The notes: a model not told the origin generated them from the sequence alone. DNA of 64,000 bases from Nostocoides sp. (GCA_016702415.1 JADJEA010000023.1:248001-312000); one strand, 5' to 3'; positions 39,915-49,193 are shown, counted from the first letter of the stretch. Program-made: numbers and translations.

Positions 39915-39960
39915 CGTATGCCGACCCACCCACACGGGTCGTGGGGTGGGTCGGCATACG
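39915..39960 (+). terminator. Strong hairpin with GTATGCCG octamer in both arms
   Basis: CGTATGCCGACCCACCC (39915-39931) and GGGTGGGTCGGCATACG (39944-39960) are perfect 17-base inverted arms with a 12-base loop. It lies 31 bases after the MFS stop, between convergent genes, so a transcription-terminator role fits, though no U-tract follows. Each arm carries one copy of the genome-wide octamer. Confidence 0.65.
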
Positions 39961-39963
39961 ACA

Positions 39964-40000
39964 AGGGCCCGCTCCCCCCGGGTGGGTGGGTGCGGGCCCT
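39964..40000 (-). terminator. Second hairpin, downstream of rbpA
   Basis: AGGGCCCGC (39964-39972) and GCGGGCCCT (39992-40000) are perfect 9-base arms around a 19-base loop, 53 bases past the rbpA stop on the minus strand. With the previous hairpin it forms a back-to-back pair separating convergent transcription units. Confidence 0.55.
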
Positions 40001-40052
40001 GGTGCCGTATGCCGTGCGCTCTGCCTGCCGTGTGCTCGGCCGGCCGTGCGGG

Positions 40053-40410
40053 TCACGCGCTGCGCTTGGTCGGCTTCTCGCCGCGCGAGGCGCGCAGGAA
40101 CTCGAGGCGCTCCTTGAGAAGCTCCTTCGAGCTCGGGGATCGAGCGGCGCTCCAGGAGCATGTCCCAGTGGGTGCGGGCGGGCTTGGCCGGCTTGCGGTC
40201 GGGCATCTTGCCGTCGAGCAGCAGTGCCTCCTCGCCGCAGCGGCACTCCCACGTCGGCGGGATCTCGGCTTCGATCGAGAACGGGAGCTCGATGCGGTGG
40301 GCCTGGGGGCAGACGTAGACGACTATCTGTCGCTCGCTCGGGACGACGTTTTCGGACGTCTCCATGCTGAACGACACCATGCGGCTGCCGCGTAGTGTGC
40401 GATCGGCCAT
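40053..40410 (-). CDS. rbpA: RNA polymerase-binding protein RbpA; frame broken near 40121-40130
   Basis: An actinobacterial transcription activator that binds RNA polymerase and the principal sigma factor. From ATG 40410: ADRTLRGSRMVSFSMETSEN, IVVYVCPQAHRIELPFSIEA, PPTWECRCGEEALLLDG, and the diagnostic KPARTHWDMLLERRSIPELE. There one extra base (within GAAGGAG, 40121-40130) shifts the frame. The continuation in the next frame, ELLKERLEFLRASRGEKPTK, ends at the TGA at 40053-40055. This is the usual RbpA C terminus, giving 118 residues. The gene is well conserved, so a sequence error is likely. Confidence 0.9.
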
Positions 40411-40477
40411 GACGGGGTTCTCCCTTGATAAGTCAGGTGCATCGGCGCCAGAGGGTGGCTGGCGCCGTTCGGATGGT

Positions 40478-40505
40478 TCAACGCGCTGGAACGTGTCGAT
40501 GTTCC
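40478..40505 (-). promoter_or_regulatory. SigR/SigH-type promoter candidate for rbpA
   Basis: On the minus strand GGAAC (40505-40501) is followed after 18 bases by GTT (40482-40480, in CGTTGA). This matches the GGAAT/C-N18-GTT pattern of thiol-stress sigma factors. It lies ~68 bases upstream of the rbpA start in a 234-base gap. In Streptomyces rbpA is a known SigR target. Confidence 0.55.
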
Positions 40506-40644
40506 GACGCCGTCGAGAGTGTTTCGGTTGCCTGTCGGCCGCGCCACGAGGTTCCCACCACCGCTGCGGCCGCGGGTGGGACGACTCCTCATCTCGCCCG
40601 CGGATTGCGCAACGCCGCGCAGTCGACCCTACATATTAGCACGT

Positions 40645-41061
40645 TCAACCATCGATGACCGTGCCCTCGACCGTCTCGCCTCCGGCCCTGGACAGTGGCG
40701 CGGAGGCCAGGATCCGGGAGCGGACCGCCCGCTCAAGCAACGGCCGCACCAGCGGCCGCGTGAACGGCAGGATGAACACGAATCCGACGATGTCGGTGAC
40801 GAAGCCCGGGGTCAGGAGCAGGGTCCCGCCGATGAGGACGAGGGCGGCATCGGCGAGTTCCCGTGACGGCATCCGACCGGTTTGGAGGGCCCCGTTCAGC
40901 GCCCGCCAGGCTCGCGCCCCCTCGTGCCGGACCAGCCAGGCACCCAGGAGTGACTCCACCACCAAGAGCGCGAAGGTAGGCCAACCCCCGATCACCTTGC
41001 CGACGCCGACGATCGCGGCGATCTCCACGATCGGGACGAGGAGCAGAGCGAGGAAGATCAC
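40645..41061 (-). CDS. FxsA family membrane protein
   Basis: A 138-residue small membrane protein of the FxsA family. It has the typical start IFLALLLVPIVEIAAIVGVG and GGWPTFALLVVESLLGAWLVRHEG. ADAALVLIGGTLLLTPGFVTDIVGF and LPFTRPLVRPLLERAV follow. GTG 41061 is the start. Its function is unclear; E. coli FxsA suppresses F-exclusion of phage T7. It is directly downstream of ppm on the same strand, as in Rv2051c-Rv2053c. Confidence 0.85.
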   Translation of the reverse strand: MIFLALLLVPIVEIAAIVGVGKVIGGWPTFALLVVESLLGAWLVRHEGARAWRALNGALQTGRMPSRELADAALVLIGGTLLLTPGFVTDIVGFVFILPFTRPLVRPLLERAVRSRILASAPLSRAGGETVEGTVIDG

Positions 41062-41100
41062 CCGCCGCGCCTCGCCTCGCCGGGCGTGTCGCCTGGCTCG

Positions 41101-41887
41101 TCACAGGGCGTTCCATCGCGTACTCCCGACCGGTGATCCGGCGCGCCTGCCGGGTGCGATGCTCCACACCCCAGCGGGTGATCCGCTTGAGGGACTCGGT
41201 GGCGACGTCCTGGTTCATCTTCGAATCGCCGAGCTCGCGCTCGACGAAGGTGATCGGAACCTCACGGACCACCATCCCGCGCGCGACCGCACGCCGGGTC
41301 AGGTCGACCTGGAAGCAGTAGCCCTCCGAGGCGACGGAGTCGAGGTCGAGGGCGCGCAACGCGCCGGCGCGGTAGACCCGGAACCCGGCCGTGGCGTCCT
41401 TGACCGGCATACCGAGCAGGACCCGCGTGTAGACATTCCCCCCGACACTGAGGAGCTTGCGCCGCCGCGGCCAGTTGACCACCTCGCCGCCGCGAACATA
41501 GCGCGAACCGATGACGAGATCGGCGTGGGCCGCGTCGGCCAGCAGGGCGGGCAAGTGGGCGGGTCGATGGGACCCGTCGGCGTCCATCTCCACGATCGCG
41601 TCGTATCCCCGCTCGAGTCCCCACTCGAAGCCCGCGAGATACGCCCGGCCGAGCCCCTCCTTGGCAGTGCGGTGCAGGACGCGGACGTGGGGATCGGCGG
41701 CGGCGATCTCCTCGGCCAGTGCCCCGGTGCCGTCCGGGCTGTTGTCGTCGAGGACGAGGATGTCGGCGCTCGGAACGGCTGCGCGGACGCCGGCGATGGC
41801 GCTCGCGAGGTTTTCGCGCTCGTTATAGGTCGGGATGCAGACGAGCACCGAGACGATCGGCGGGTAGGCGTTCGCTGGCTCAGGCAC
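41101..41887 (-). CDS. ppm1: Polyprenol-phosphate mannosyltransferase (Ppm/DPM1-like)
   Basis: A GT2 glycosyltransferase that makes polyprenol-phosphate-mannose. It starts VSVLVCIPTYNERENLASAI, with ILVLDDNSPDGTG, AIVEMDADGSHRP (the DxD/DAD metal site) and VIGSRYVRGGEVVNWPRRRK near residues 120-140. GTG 41887 overlaps lnt by 8 bases. In the sequence as given the frame reads past the expected end, through fxsA out of frame, to 40733. Removing one base in the GGG at 41106-41108 brings a TGA at 41101-41103 and a normal ~261-residue length, so I place the end there. Confidence 0.82.
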
Positions 41888-43565
41888 GGACGGGTTCCTC
41901 GATGGGGGCGTGATTGACGATGTCGGGCACGGGTCGGCGACGCCGCGAGACGATCGCAGCGATCAACAGTCCGCCCGCGGCGGCATATTCCGGTGCAGCA
42001 CCGATGCGGTCGGCGATGGTGAGGCCGGAGTTGAGGCGGACGTCGGCGACCGCGGCATACGGCGTAAAGAGCGTGGATTGCGGGCCCTCATGGCCGTCGG
42101 GAGAAATGAAGCCGCTCACGCCCACAGTGGAAACGTGAACGACGGCGCGATTGTGCTCGATGGCACGCAGGCGGGAGATCGCGAATTGCTGCGCGGACTC
42201 GGCCGTGTAGCCGAAGGTGGCGTTATTGGTCTGGACGACCAGGACGCTCGGGACGTCGGGCTGGTGCGTGACCGAGGCCCGGACCAGGCTGTCATAGGCG
42301 ACCTCGAAGCAGATGGTCGGGAGGGCGGCGAAGGTCCGCGGGTCGCCCGGGTGGCTCGCGGCCGTGGTCAACTCGAAATAGCCGATCCGGGTGCCGGTCG
42401 CCATGCCGTAGCGGACTAGATCCACCTTGTCGCTGAAGCGGCGGAAGAAGTCCTTGTAGGGGACATATTCGGCGAACGGGACGGGGTGTTGCTTGACATA
42501 GCGTTCCGGCTCGAGCTGCCCGGGCCGATAGAGCAACGAGGCATTGGAGACATAGGGCGCGGGCTCGTCGAGAACCGCCCCGAGCAGCAGGGGGGCACGA
42601 ACCGCGGTCATGGCCGTGATGATGTCGGCGGCCGCGTCCGCATTGCGTAGGGGATCGATGTCGGCGGCGTTCTCGGGCCAGACGACGAGATCGACCGGGC
42701 CCGCCTGGGCCGCGAATCTCTCGGTCTCGCGGACGTGGTTGTCCAGCACCGCCCGGCGCTCGGCGTTGAAATCGAGGCCCGGTTTGGGGACATTGCCCTG
42801 GACGAGTTCGATTCGGGCGGTGGGTGCCCCTGGGCCGCCACCACCGACCGGAATCAGCAGCGGCCAAAGAGCGATCGCGACCGCCGCGAACGCCGCCCCG
42901 GCTCCGACAGACGGCCGACTCCGGACGGACTCACGCACCGCGGCGTGGATCAGCACCCCGATGGTCGCCACCGCCGCGGTGAGCAGGGGCGCGCCGCCGA
43001 CGGACATGAGCGTCCGGATCGGCGCGTCCGCCTGGGAGAACGCGAGCCGGGCCCACGGGAAGCCGCCGAAAGGCGTCGTCGACCGCGCCCACTCCTGGAC
43101 CACCCAGGCCAGGGGCACCACGGCGTATGCCGCGGCCACCCGCCCGCCGGTGACCCGCCCGCCCGTGACCCGCCCGCCCGTAGCCTGCGCGCCGGGGACC
43201 CGCATGCCAGGGACCCGACCGACAACGAGCAACCGCCGTTGGAGCCAGCCGGTCAGGCCGACCATGAGCGCGACATACAGCGCCTCGAGAGTGGCGAGGG
43301 CGAACCACGGGAGCTGGCCGACGTAGACCCCGGACCAGGACAGGGTCGGAATGAAGTAGGCGAGTCCGCCGAACAGCCCGATCAGCAGCCCACGCCGGAA
43401 CCCGGCCGCCCACCCGGCGGCGGAAAGGAGGGCGCAGCCGAGCCACGCGGCATACCACCGATCGGAGGTGGGAAAGGCGGCGGCGATGAGTACTCCCCCA
43501 CCCAACGCGAGCAAAAGGCGCGCAGGGAGGAGGTCACCGCGGTCCTCGCCCTCCGGATTGGTCAC
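41880..43565 (-). CDS. lnt: Apolipoprotein N-acyltransferase
   Basis: Lnt adds the third acyl chain to lipoproteins in the membrane. The N-terminal half has several membrane segments (LLLALGGGVLIAAAFPTS, RRGLLIGLFGGLAYFI). The C-terminal nitrilase-like domain holds the catalytic triad: Glu in LVVWPENAAD, Lys in ERYVKQHPVPFAEYVPYK and Cys in LPTICFEVAYDSLV. GTG 43565 gives 561 residues. A loop carries five pentapeptide repeats (VPGMR, VPGAQ, ATGGR, VTGGR, VTGGR). In mycobacteria Lnt and Ppm are one protein; here they are separate overlapping genes. Confidence 0.92.
   Translation of the reverse strand: MTNPEGEDRGDLLPARLLLALGGGVLIAAAFPTSDRWYAAWLGCALLSAAGWAAGFRRGLLIGLFGGLAYFIPTLSWSGVYVGQLPWFALATLEALYVALMVGLTGWLQRRLLVVGRVPGMRVPGAQATGGRVTGGRVTGGRVAAAYAVVPLAWVVQEWARSTTPFGGFPWARLAFSQADAPIRTLMSVGGAPLLTAAVATIGVLIHAAVRESVRSRPSVGAGAAFAAVAIALWPLLIPVGGGGPGAPTARIELVQGNVPKPGLDFNAERRAVLDNHVRETERFAAQAGPVDLVVWPENAADIDPLRNADAAADIITAMTAVRAPLLLGAVLDEPAPYVSNASLLYRPGQLEPERYVKQHPVPFAEYVPYKDFFRRFSDKVDLVRYGMATGTRIGYFELTTAASHPGDPRTFAALPTICFEVAYDSLVRASVTHQPDVPSVLVVQTNNATFGYTAESAQQFAISRLRAIEHNRAVVHVSTVGVSGFISPDGHEGPQSTLFTPYAAVADVRLNSGLTIADRIGAAPEYAAAGGLLIAAIVSRRRRPVPDIVNHAPIEEPVRA
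43141..43215 (-). repeat. In-frame 15-bp minisatellite, five units (VTGGR type)
   Basis: Five 15-base units, three of the CGCCCGCCCGTGACC kind and two diverged. On the minus strand they encode VPGMR, VPGAQ, ATGGR, VTGGR, VTGGR in a loop of Lnt. It has the same unit length and number as the arrays at 17441 and 36520. Confidence 0.88.
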
Positions 43566-43620
43566 GGGGGATACGCTACGGTCCCCACCCGGCGAGGATG
43601 CACAACCCCGCCGACGCGCG

Positions 43621-44010
43621 TCAGGCCGGGGGTGGGACGACCACGACGCCGCAGGCCGTGGTGGCGGTGATCGGCGGGTCGAGGAGGTCGGCCGCCGACT
43701 CGGACCGCGCGGGATTGCCCCGGGCGATGACCCGGACCGCGAACTCCATCTCGCGGCTGCGCGTCCCGGCGCGCACCAGCCGGGCTTCGATCTCGATACA
43801 GTCCCCGGCCCGGACGGGGGCCATGAACTGGACGTCGGAGTAGGACGCGAAGAGGCCCTCGTCCCCGTCTGTGCGGATGCACATCTCGGTGGCCACATCA
43901 CCGAAGGCCGCCAGCGAGTAGGCCCCGTCGACGAGGTTGCCGGCGTAGTGCGCGTGGCTGTAGGGGACATAGCGGCGGTGGACGACGACGGTGCCGACCT
44001 CGGGGCTCAT
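43621..44010 (-). CDS. kal: 3-aminobutyryl-CoA ammonia lyase
   Basis: A 129-residue hot-dog-fold enzyme that removes ammonia from L-3-aminobutyryl-CoA to give crotonyl-CoA in lysine fermentation. Characteristic stretches are VVVHRRYVPYSHAHYAGNLV, AAFGDVATEMCIRTDGDEGL and VQFMAPVRAGDCIEIEARLV. ATG 44010 overlaps the kamE stop by ATGA, so kamD-kamE-kal form one operon. The assignment relies on this context as well as the sequence. Confidence 0.8.
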   Translation of the reverse strand: MSPEVGTVVVHRRYVPYSHAHYAGNLVDGAYSLAAFGDVATEMCIRTDGDEGLFASYSDVQFMAPVRAGDCIEIEARLVRAGTRSREMEFAVRVIARGNPARSESAADLLDPPITATTACGVVVVPPPA

Positions 44011-44885
44011 GATGCGGCCTTCCTCTTGCTCGGGGTGACGACGCGGGTGGCGGGGTCGACGAGGGCGTGGACGAGATAGGAGGCGACCTCGCCCGGGGTC
44101 GTCCCGCGTCCGAAGATGCGGTCGACGCCGAGCGTGGCGGCGGAGCCCTCCTCGAAGCGCGGGCCCCCGACGATGATGTGCGGGACCTTGCCCGCGGGGA
44201 AGGCCTCCCGGAAGGCCGCGGTCATCGCCTTCGTGTTGTGGATGTGGGCGTCGCGCTGCGTCACGACCTGGGAGACGAGCACGGCATCCGCCTTGAGATC
44301 GCGGGCCGCCTCGACCAGGTCGGGGATGGCGACCTGGGCGCCGAGGTTGTGCACCGACATCTCGCGGTAGTACTCCAGCCCCTTCTCCCCCGCGAATCCC
44401 TTGATATTGAGGATCGCGTCGATCCCGACCGTGTGGGCGTCGGTGCCGATACACGCCCCGACGACGGAGAGCTTGCGACGCAGGTGCCGGCGGATGGCGG
44501 CATTGGTGTCGCGGGCCGAGAGCAGGTCGTATTCGCGCTCGACGTACTCGACGTCGCGCACGTCGACGAGGTGGGAGACGGCGCCATACACGACGAAGAA
44601 GGTGAAGTGCGGCCCCATCGACTTGGCATGGACCAGGAGGGCCGGGTCGAGTCCCATCTTGCCGGCGAGCTGGAGCGCCGCGCCCTCGGCGCGCTTGTCG
44701 TGCGGCAGCGGCAGGGTGAAGGAGATCTGGACCATGCCGTCGCCGGTGGTGTCGCCATAGGGGCGCACCAGCGGACCGGGCTCGGAGAGACTGAGTTCGC
44801 CGGGGCGGGCGTCCTCGCGGCGACGTTCGGCGTTGTGGACCTTGCTGCGGCTGCGGGCCTCCTGGGCCTCGGTGCGCGGGGTCAT
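44007..44885 (-). CDS. kamE: Beta-lysine/D-lysine 5,6-aminomutase, beta subunit
   Basis: A 292-residue cobalamin- and PLP-binding subunit. The base-off B12 motif is GTDAHTVGIDAI (His ~148), followed by the PLP lysine region NIKGFAGEKGLEYYREMSVH. The Rossmann-like B12 domain continues with LKADAVLVSQVVTQRDAHIH and HIIVGGPRFEEGSA. It moves the terminal amino group of beta-lysine to give 3,5-diaminohexanoate. It overlaps kamD by ATGA upstream and kal by ATGA downstream. Confidence 0.92.
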   Translation of the reverse strand: MTPRTEAQEARSRSKVHNAERRREDARPGELSLSEPGPLVRPYGDTTGDGMVQISFTLPLPHDKRAEGAALQLAGKMGLDPALLVHAKSMGPHFTFFVVYGAVSHLVDVRDVEYVEREYDLLSARDTNAAIRRHLRRKLSVVGACIGTDAHTVGIDAILNIKGFAGEKGLEYYREMSVHNLGAQVAIPDLVEAARDLKADAVLVSQVVTQRDAHIHNTKAMTAAFREAFPAGKVPHIIVGGPRFEEGSAATLGVDRIFGRGTTPGEVASYLVHALVDPATRVVTPSKRKAAS

Positions 44886-46480
44886 CGGGTGGCTCCCGTC
44901 TCCAACAGGTCGATTGCGGGATTGTCGTATGCCGCGCCCTTGCGCACGACGCCGTCCAGGCCCTTGCCCTTGGTCGGGGGCCGCTTCATGGCCCCGAAGG
45001 TGCCGTCGGCGATCGCCGACAGCAGGGCGGGGGTCCCGGTCGCCTCGGTGTCGCTATTGATCCGGTCGAGCAGGTCGATCGCTTCGGCGAGCACCGTGCG
45101 CGCGCGGGTCTGGATGAAGCCGTCCCTCGGCGGGTGGAAGTCCTCGGTGAGCCCGCCGGCGGCCTGGAGGACGTAGCGGACGTTCTGGAGGGCGAGGTCC
45201 CGGTCGGACAGGAACGGCGTGACGACGGCCTCGGTCATCATCCCGACGAGCAGGATGCCCTGGGAGGTCATCGCGCCGGCAAGGTTGAAGAACCCGTCGA
45301 GGAGGTAGCCGCGGAAGATGTCCCCGGTCATGTGCTTCGTCGGCGGCATCCACTTCAGCGGGGCGTCCGGGAACAGGTGCCGGGCCAGGAGCGCGTGGGC
45401 GAGTTCGAGGCGGAAGCTCTCCGGGATGGTCGGGTCGATCTCGAAGGCGTGACCGAGGCCGAGTTGCCAGTCCGCCAGCCCGGCCTCCTTGGCGAAGTAC
45501 TCGTTGAGGAGTTGGCTCACGGTGACCGTGTGCGCGGCCTCGACGGCGTCGGCGGTGGTGAGGTAGTTGTCCTCGCCGGTGTTGATGATGATCCCGGCGC
45601 GGGCGTGGATCTGCCGGCTGAACCGTTGGTCGACGAAGGTGCGGATGGGGTTGATGTCGCGGAAGAGGATGCCGTACATCGAGTCGTTGAGCATCATGTC
45701 CAGGCGCTCGAGGCCGGCGAGGGTGGCGATCTCCGGCATACACAGCCCGGAGGCGTAGTTCGTCAGCCGGATATAGCGGCCGAGTTCCTTGCTCGTCTCG
45801 TCGAGCGCCGCGCGCATGAGCCGGAAATTCTCTTGTGTCGCATAGGTTCCCGCGTATCCCTCGCGGGTGGCGCCTTCGGGGACGAAGTCGAGGAGGCTCT
45901 GTCCGGTGCTGCGGATGACGGCGATGACGTCGGCACCCTCGCGGGCCGCCGCCTGCGCCTGCGGGATGTCCTCGTAGATATCGCCGGTGGCGACGATGAG
46001 GTAGATCCACGGCTTTTGCTTGGGGTCGCCGTGGCGGGCGATGAGCCGGTCACGGGCGGCGCGTTGCCGGTCGATGGTCCGTATGCCGCGCGCCACCGCC
46101 GCCCGTGCCCGCCGCTTGGCCGTGGTCGCCGCCCGCCCCTCCGGGACGACGAAGCTCGCGGCCCCGCTCGCGGACTTCTGGGCGAGCGTGAGCAGGTCGG
46201 GTGCCTCGCCGCGGGCGAGGGCATCCCAGACCGGAGTGGTCACGCCGTGCTCGAGCCCGACGTCGCTGCGCACGGCGTCGACGAGGTGGTTGACCCACGG
46301 GACGTTCTCGTGGTCGGCACCGCTGAGTCCGGCCAGCCGCAGTGTCGCGCGCTCGACCGACACGGTCGTATGCCGCTTGGCCAGGTTGACGACGGGCCGA
46401 CCGGCCTGTCGCGCCAGCGCACGCGCGCGCTTCACCTCGGCCGGGTCGAGTTCCAGGATGCTCCGTTGCCGTAAGACCAC
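44882..46480 (-). CDS. kamD: Beta-lysine/D-lysine 5,6-aminomutase, alpha subunit
   Basis: A 532-residue TIM-barrel subunit that houses the adenosylcobalamin radical chemistry. Diagnostic stretches are GLSGADHENVPWVNHLVDAV, IYLIVATGDIYEDIPQAQAA, GADVIAVIRSTGQSLLDFVP, MLNDSMYGILFRDINPIRTF and LKWMPPTKHMTGDIFRGYLL. GTG 46480 has no strong ribosome binding site. TATGCT sits ~9 bases upstream on the coding strand, so a near-leaderless transcript is possible. First gene of the kamD-kamE-kal operon. It needs vitamin B12; no B12 riboswitch was recognised in the 150-base gap. Confidence 0.92.
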   Translation of the reverse strand: MVLRQRSILELDPAEVKRARALARQAGRPVVNLAKRHTTVSVERATLRLAGLSGADHENVPWVNHLVDAVRSDVGLEHGVTTPVWDALARGEAPDLLTLAQKSASGAASFVVPEGRAATTAKRRARAAVARGIRTIDRQRAARDRLIARHGDPKQKPWIYLIVATGDIYEDIPQAQAAAREGADVIAVIRSTGQSLLDFVPEGATREGYAGTYATQENFRLMRAALDETSKELGRYIRLTNYASGLCMPEIATLAGLERLDMMLNDSMYGILFRDINPIRTFVDQRFSRQIHARAGIIINTGEDNYLTTADAVEAAHTVTVSQLLNEYFAKEAGLADWQLGLGHAFEIDPTIPESFRLELAHALLARHLFPDAPLKWMPPTKHMTGDIFRGYLLDGFFNLAGAMTSQGILLVGMMTEAVVTPFLSDRDLALQNVRYVLQAAGGLTEDFHPPRDGFIQTRARTVLAEAIDLLDRINSDTEATGTPALLSAIADGTFGAMKRPPTKGKGLDGVVRKGAAYDNPAIDLLETGATR

Positions 46481-46632
46481 GCGCTCAGCATATCAAGGAG
46501 CGGAAAATCTTCACACCAAGGCGTAGTTTGCCGAATGACTTGCGGTCAGGTCGGCATACGGCCACTTTCCGGGAGCGCGCCCGGGTGACGGAACGCCCGG
46601 GTGACGGACCGACGCAGGCTCCGGCCCGGGTG

Positions 46633-49092
46633 TCAGTCCGGTGTGGTCCCGTGGCCGGAGCCCCACGTCCAGTCGGCGATGTCGGGCAGGTCGGCCAGGT
46701 GCTCCCGGATGTAGACCTCGTGCTCCGCCAGGCGCCGGTCGCAGTAACGCACCAGGTCGTTCCAGCCCGCCGTCCGGCGAGCGGAGCGGCGCAGCGCCTC
46801 CTTGGCGAGGTGATAGCGGCTCATGCGGTTCAGGACGACCATGTCGAAGGGCGTCGTGGTCGTTCCCTGCTCGTTGAAGCCGCGGACATGGAAGCGGCCG
46901 GGGTCGGTGCGGCCGTGAACGAGTTGGTGGATCGCGCGCGGATAGCCGTGGAAGGCGAAGACCACGTGCTTGTCCGCGGTGAACAGGTCGTCGAACTGGG
47001 TGTCGGTGAAGCCGTGCGGGTGGTCGTTCTCCGGGATCAGCGCCATGAGGTCGACGACATTGACGAACTTGACGCGCAGATCGGGGGTGAAATTGCGCAG
47101 CAACTCCGCGGCGGCGAGCGCCTCCTGGGTCGGCACATCCCCCGCGCAGGCGAGGACGATGTCGGGCACGCCGGTCTCGTCGAGGTTCGAGGCCCAGTCC
47201 CACACGCCCGCGCCCGCGGCGCAATGGCGGTGGGCCTCCTCCAGCGTGAGGTACTGCAGGTGCTTCTGCTTGTCGACCACGATCAGGTTGACGTGGTCCT
47301 TGGAGCGGAGGCAGTGGTCCATGATCGACAGGCTCGTGTTGGCGTCCGGTGGCAGCCACACCCGGACCACATCGGGCGCGAGCGGGATGAGGCAGTCGAT
47401 CAGCCCCGGGCCCTGATGGCTGAAGCCGTTGTGGTCGTTGCGCCAGCAGGTCGAGGTCAGGAGGATGTTGAGCGAGCTGACCGAGGCCCGCCAGCGCAGG
47501 GTCTGGGCGTGCTGCATCCACTTGACGTGCTGGATCGCCATCGACGCCGAAACCATCGCGAAGGCCTCGTAGGTCGCGAAGAGTCCGTGTCGGCCGCTGA
47601 GCAGATAACCCTCGAGCCAGCCCTGGCACAGGTGCTCGGAGAGCACCTCCATGACGCGGCCGTCGGGCCCGAGCTTGCTGTCGGTGGGCGCGGCGGGTCC
47701 CTGGAAGCACCGGTCGGTGACGTCGAAGACGTCCTGGAGCCGGTTGCTCGCCGTCTCGTCCGGGCAGAAGAGGCGGAAGGTGCCGCCGCCGTCCGGGCGG
47801 CGGTCCGCGGCATACACATCACGCAGGAGGGACCCGGCCGACTTGGTGTTCTCGAACCAGACCGCGCCGCGCCGGTCCTCGATCGCGACCTCGTATGCCG
47901 TGAGCTCCGGCAGTGGCAGGTCCTGGCGCAGTCTGCCCCCGTTGGCGTATGCCGTGGCCGACATCCGCTTCTCCCCCACCGGATTCAGGGCGGCGAGTTC
48001 CGGGACAAGGCGGCCGGCGTCGTCGAACTGCTCCTCCGGCCGGTAGGACCGCAGCCACGACTCGAGCATGGCCAGGTGGGTGGGATTGTCGGCGACGCCC
48101 GACAGCGGCACCTGGTGGCTGAGGTTGGTCCCCTCGACCTGGACGCCGTCGACCTCGTGCGGGCCGGTCCAGCCCTTTGGGGTGCGCAGGATGATCGCGG
48201 GCCACGTATGCCGCACGCTCGGGCTCGGTCCATCCAGCGCCTCGGCGGAGCGGGCCTGCGCGCGCAGGGCGAGGACGTCGGCCTGGGCCGTGGCGAGGGC
48301 GGCATACAACTCGCGGAAGACGGTGGGCGGGTCGTCGCCGGCGACGACGATCGGATCCCATCCTTGGGAGCGCAGGTAGGCCGCGACGTCGTCGTCGGAC
48401 GTGCGGCCGAAGACCGTCGGCCCGGCGATCTTGTAGCCGTTGAGGTGGATGATCGGGACGACGGCGCCGTCACGGCGCGGGTTGATGAAGTAGGGCAGGC
48501 GCCAGGAGGCCGAGAGCGGCCCGGTCTCGGCCTCGCCGTCGCCGACGACGCACGCGACGAAGAGGTCGGGGTGGTCCATCGCCGCCCCGCCGGCGTGGAT
48601 GAGGGCGTAGCCGAGTTCGCCGCCCTCATGGATCGAGCCCGGCGTCTGGACGCTGACGTGACTGGGAATGCCTCCGGGAGAGGAGAATTGGCGACACAGG
48701 CGGCGGATGCCGGCCGCGTCCGAGCCGACGGTGGGGTAGATCTCGGAGTAGGTCCCCTCCAGCCAGGACGCGGCGACGAGCGCCGGTCCACCGTGTCCGG
48801 GGCCGGTGACGTAGAGCCAGTCGGTGTCGGTGGTGCGGACGATCCGGTTGAGGACGGTGTAGATCATCGACAGCCCCGGGCTGGTCCCCCAGTGCCCCAG
48901 GAGCCGCGGCTTGATGTGCGCGGGTGTCAGGGGCTCGCGCAGGAGCACATTGTCCTGGAGATAGATCTGCCCCACGGTGAGATAGTTCGCCGCTGCCCAC
49001 CACCGCAGGTCGAGGTCGAGGTCGGCGTCCGCGTAGGTGACCGAGGCGGGTGCGGTGGGGGTGGGGGGTGTCGCGGGGGGAGGGATCGGCAT
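46633..49092 (-). CDS. xfp: Phosphoketolase (xylulose-5-P/fructose-6-P)
   Basis: An 819-residue thiamine-diphosphate enzyme that splits xylulose-5-P or fructose-6-P with phosphate to acetyl-phosphate. Hallmarks are WWAAANYLTVGQIYLQDN, LLGHWGTSPGLSMIYTVLNR, YVTGPGHGGPALVAASWLEG and the TPP motif GDGEAETGPLSASWRLPYF. HLNGYKIAGPTVFGR and RNDHNGFSHQGPG also match. ATG 49092 is preferred to the longer frame because the first residues before YADADLDLDLRWW are low-complexity. It lies between the two lysine-catabolism blocks but is not obviously part of them. Confidence 0.95.
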   Translation of the reverse strand: MPIPPPATPPTPTAPASVTYADADLDLDLRWWAAANYLTVGQIYLQDNVLLREPLTPAHIKPRLLGHWGTSPGLSMIYTVLNRIVRTTDTDWLYVTGPGHGGPALVAASWLEGTYSEIYPTVGSDAAGIRRLCRQFSSPGGIPSHVSVQTPGSIHEGGELGYALIHAGGAAMDHPDLFVACVVGDGEAETGPLSASWRLPYFINPRRDGAVVPIIHLNGYKIAGPTVFGRTSDDDVAAYLRSQGWDPIVVAGDDPPTVFRELYAALATAQADVLALRAQARSAEALDGPSPSVRHTWPAIILRTPKGWTGPHEVDGVQVEGTNLSHQVPLSGVADNPTHLAMLESWLRSYRPEEQFDDAGRLVPELAALNPVGEKRMSATAYANGGRLRQDLPLPELTAYEVAIEDRRGAVWFENTKSAGSLLRDVYAADRRPDGGGTFRLFCPDETASNRLQDVFDVTDRCFQGPAAPTDSKLGPDGRVMEVLSEHLCQGWLEGYLLSGRHGLFATYEAFAMVSASMAIQHVKWMQHAQTLRWRASVSSLNILLTSTCWRNDHNGFSHQGPGLIDCLIPLAPDVVRVWLPPDANTSLSIMDHCLRSKDHVNLIVVDKQKHLQYLTLEEAHRHCAAGAGVWDWASNLDETGVPDIVLACAGDVPTQEALAAAELLRNFTPDLRVKFVNVVDLMALIPENDHPHGFTDTQFDDLFTADKHVVFAFHGYPRAIHQLVHGRTDPGRFHVRGFNEQGTTTTPFDMVVLNRMSRYHLAKEALRRSARRTAGWNDLVRYCDRRLAEHEVYIREHLADLPDIADWTWGSGHGTTPD

Positions 49093-49193
49093 ACGTCCAC
49101 CTAACCTCGCCGGGCGAGTCACCGGCAACCCAGGTGAGGATGACCAAACAAGGAACGACGGGTGACGTGCCGGTGCGGGATAGATTTCCGGGC

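Noticed and set aside
42492..42500. Second dif-like half site (CTTGACATA) and similar words at 11988 and 27675
   Set aside because: Only the XerD-arm-like half is present, inside coding sequence, with no matching XerC arm.
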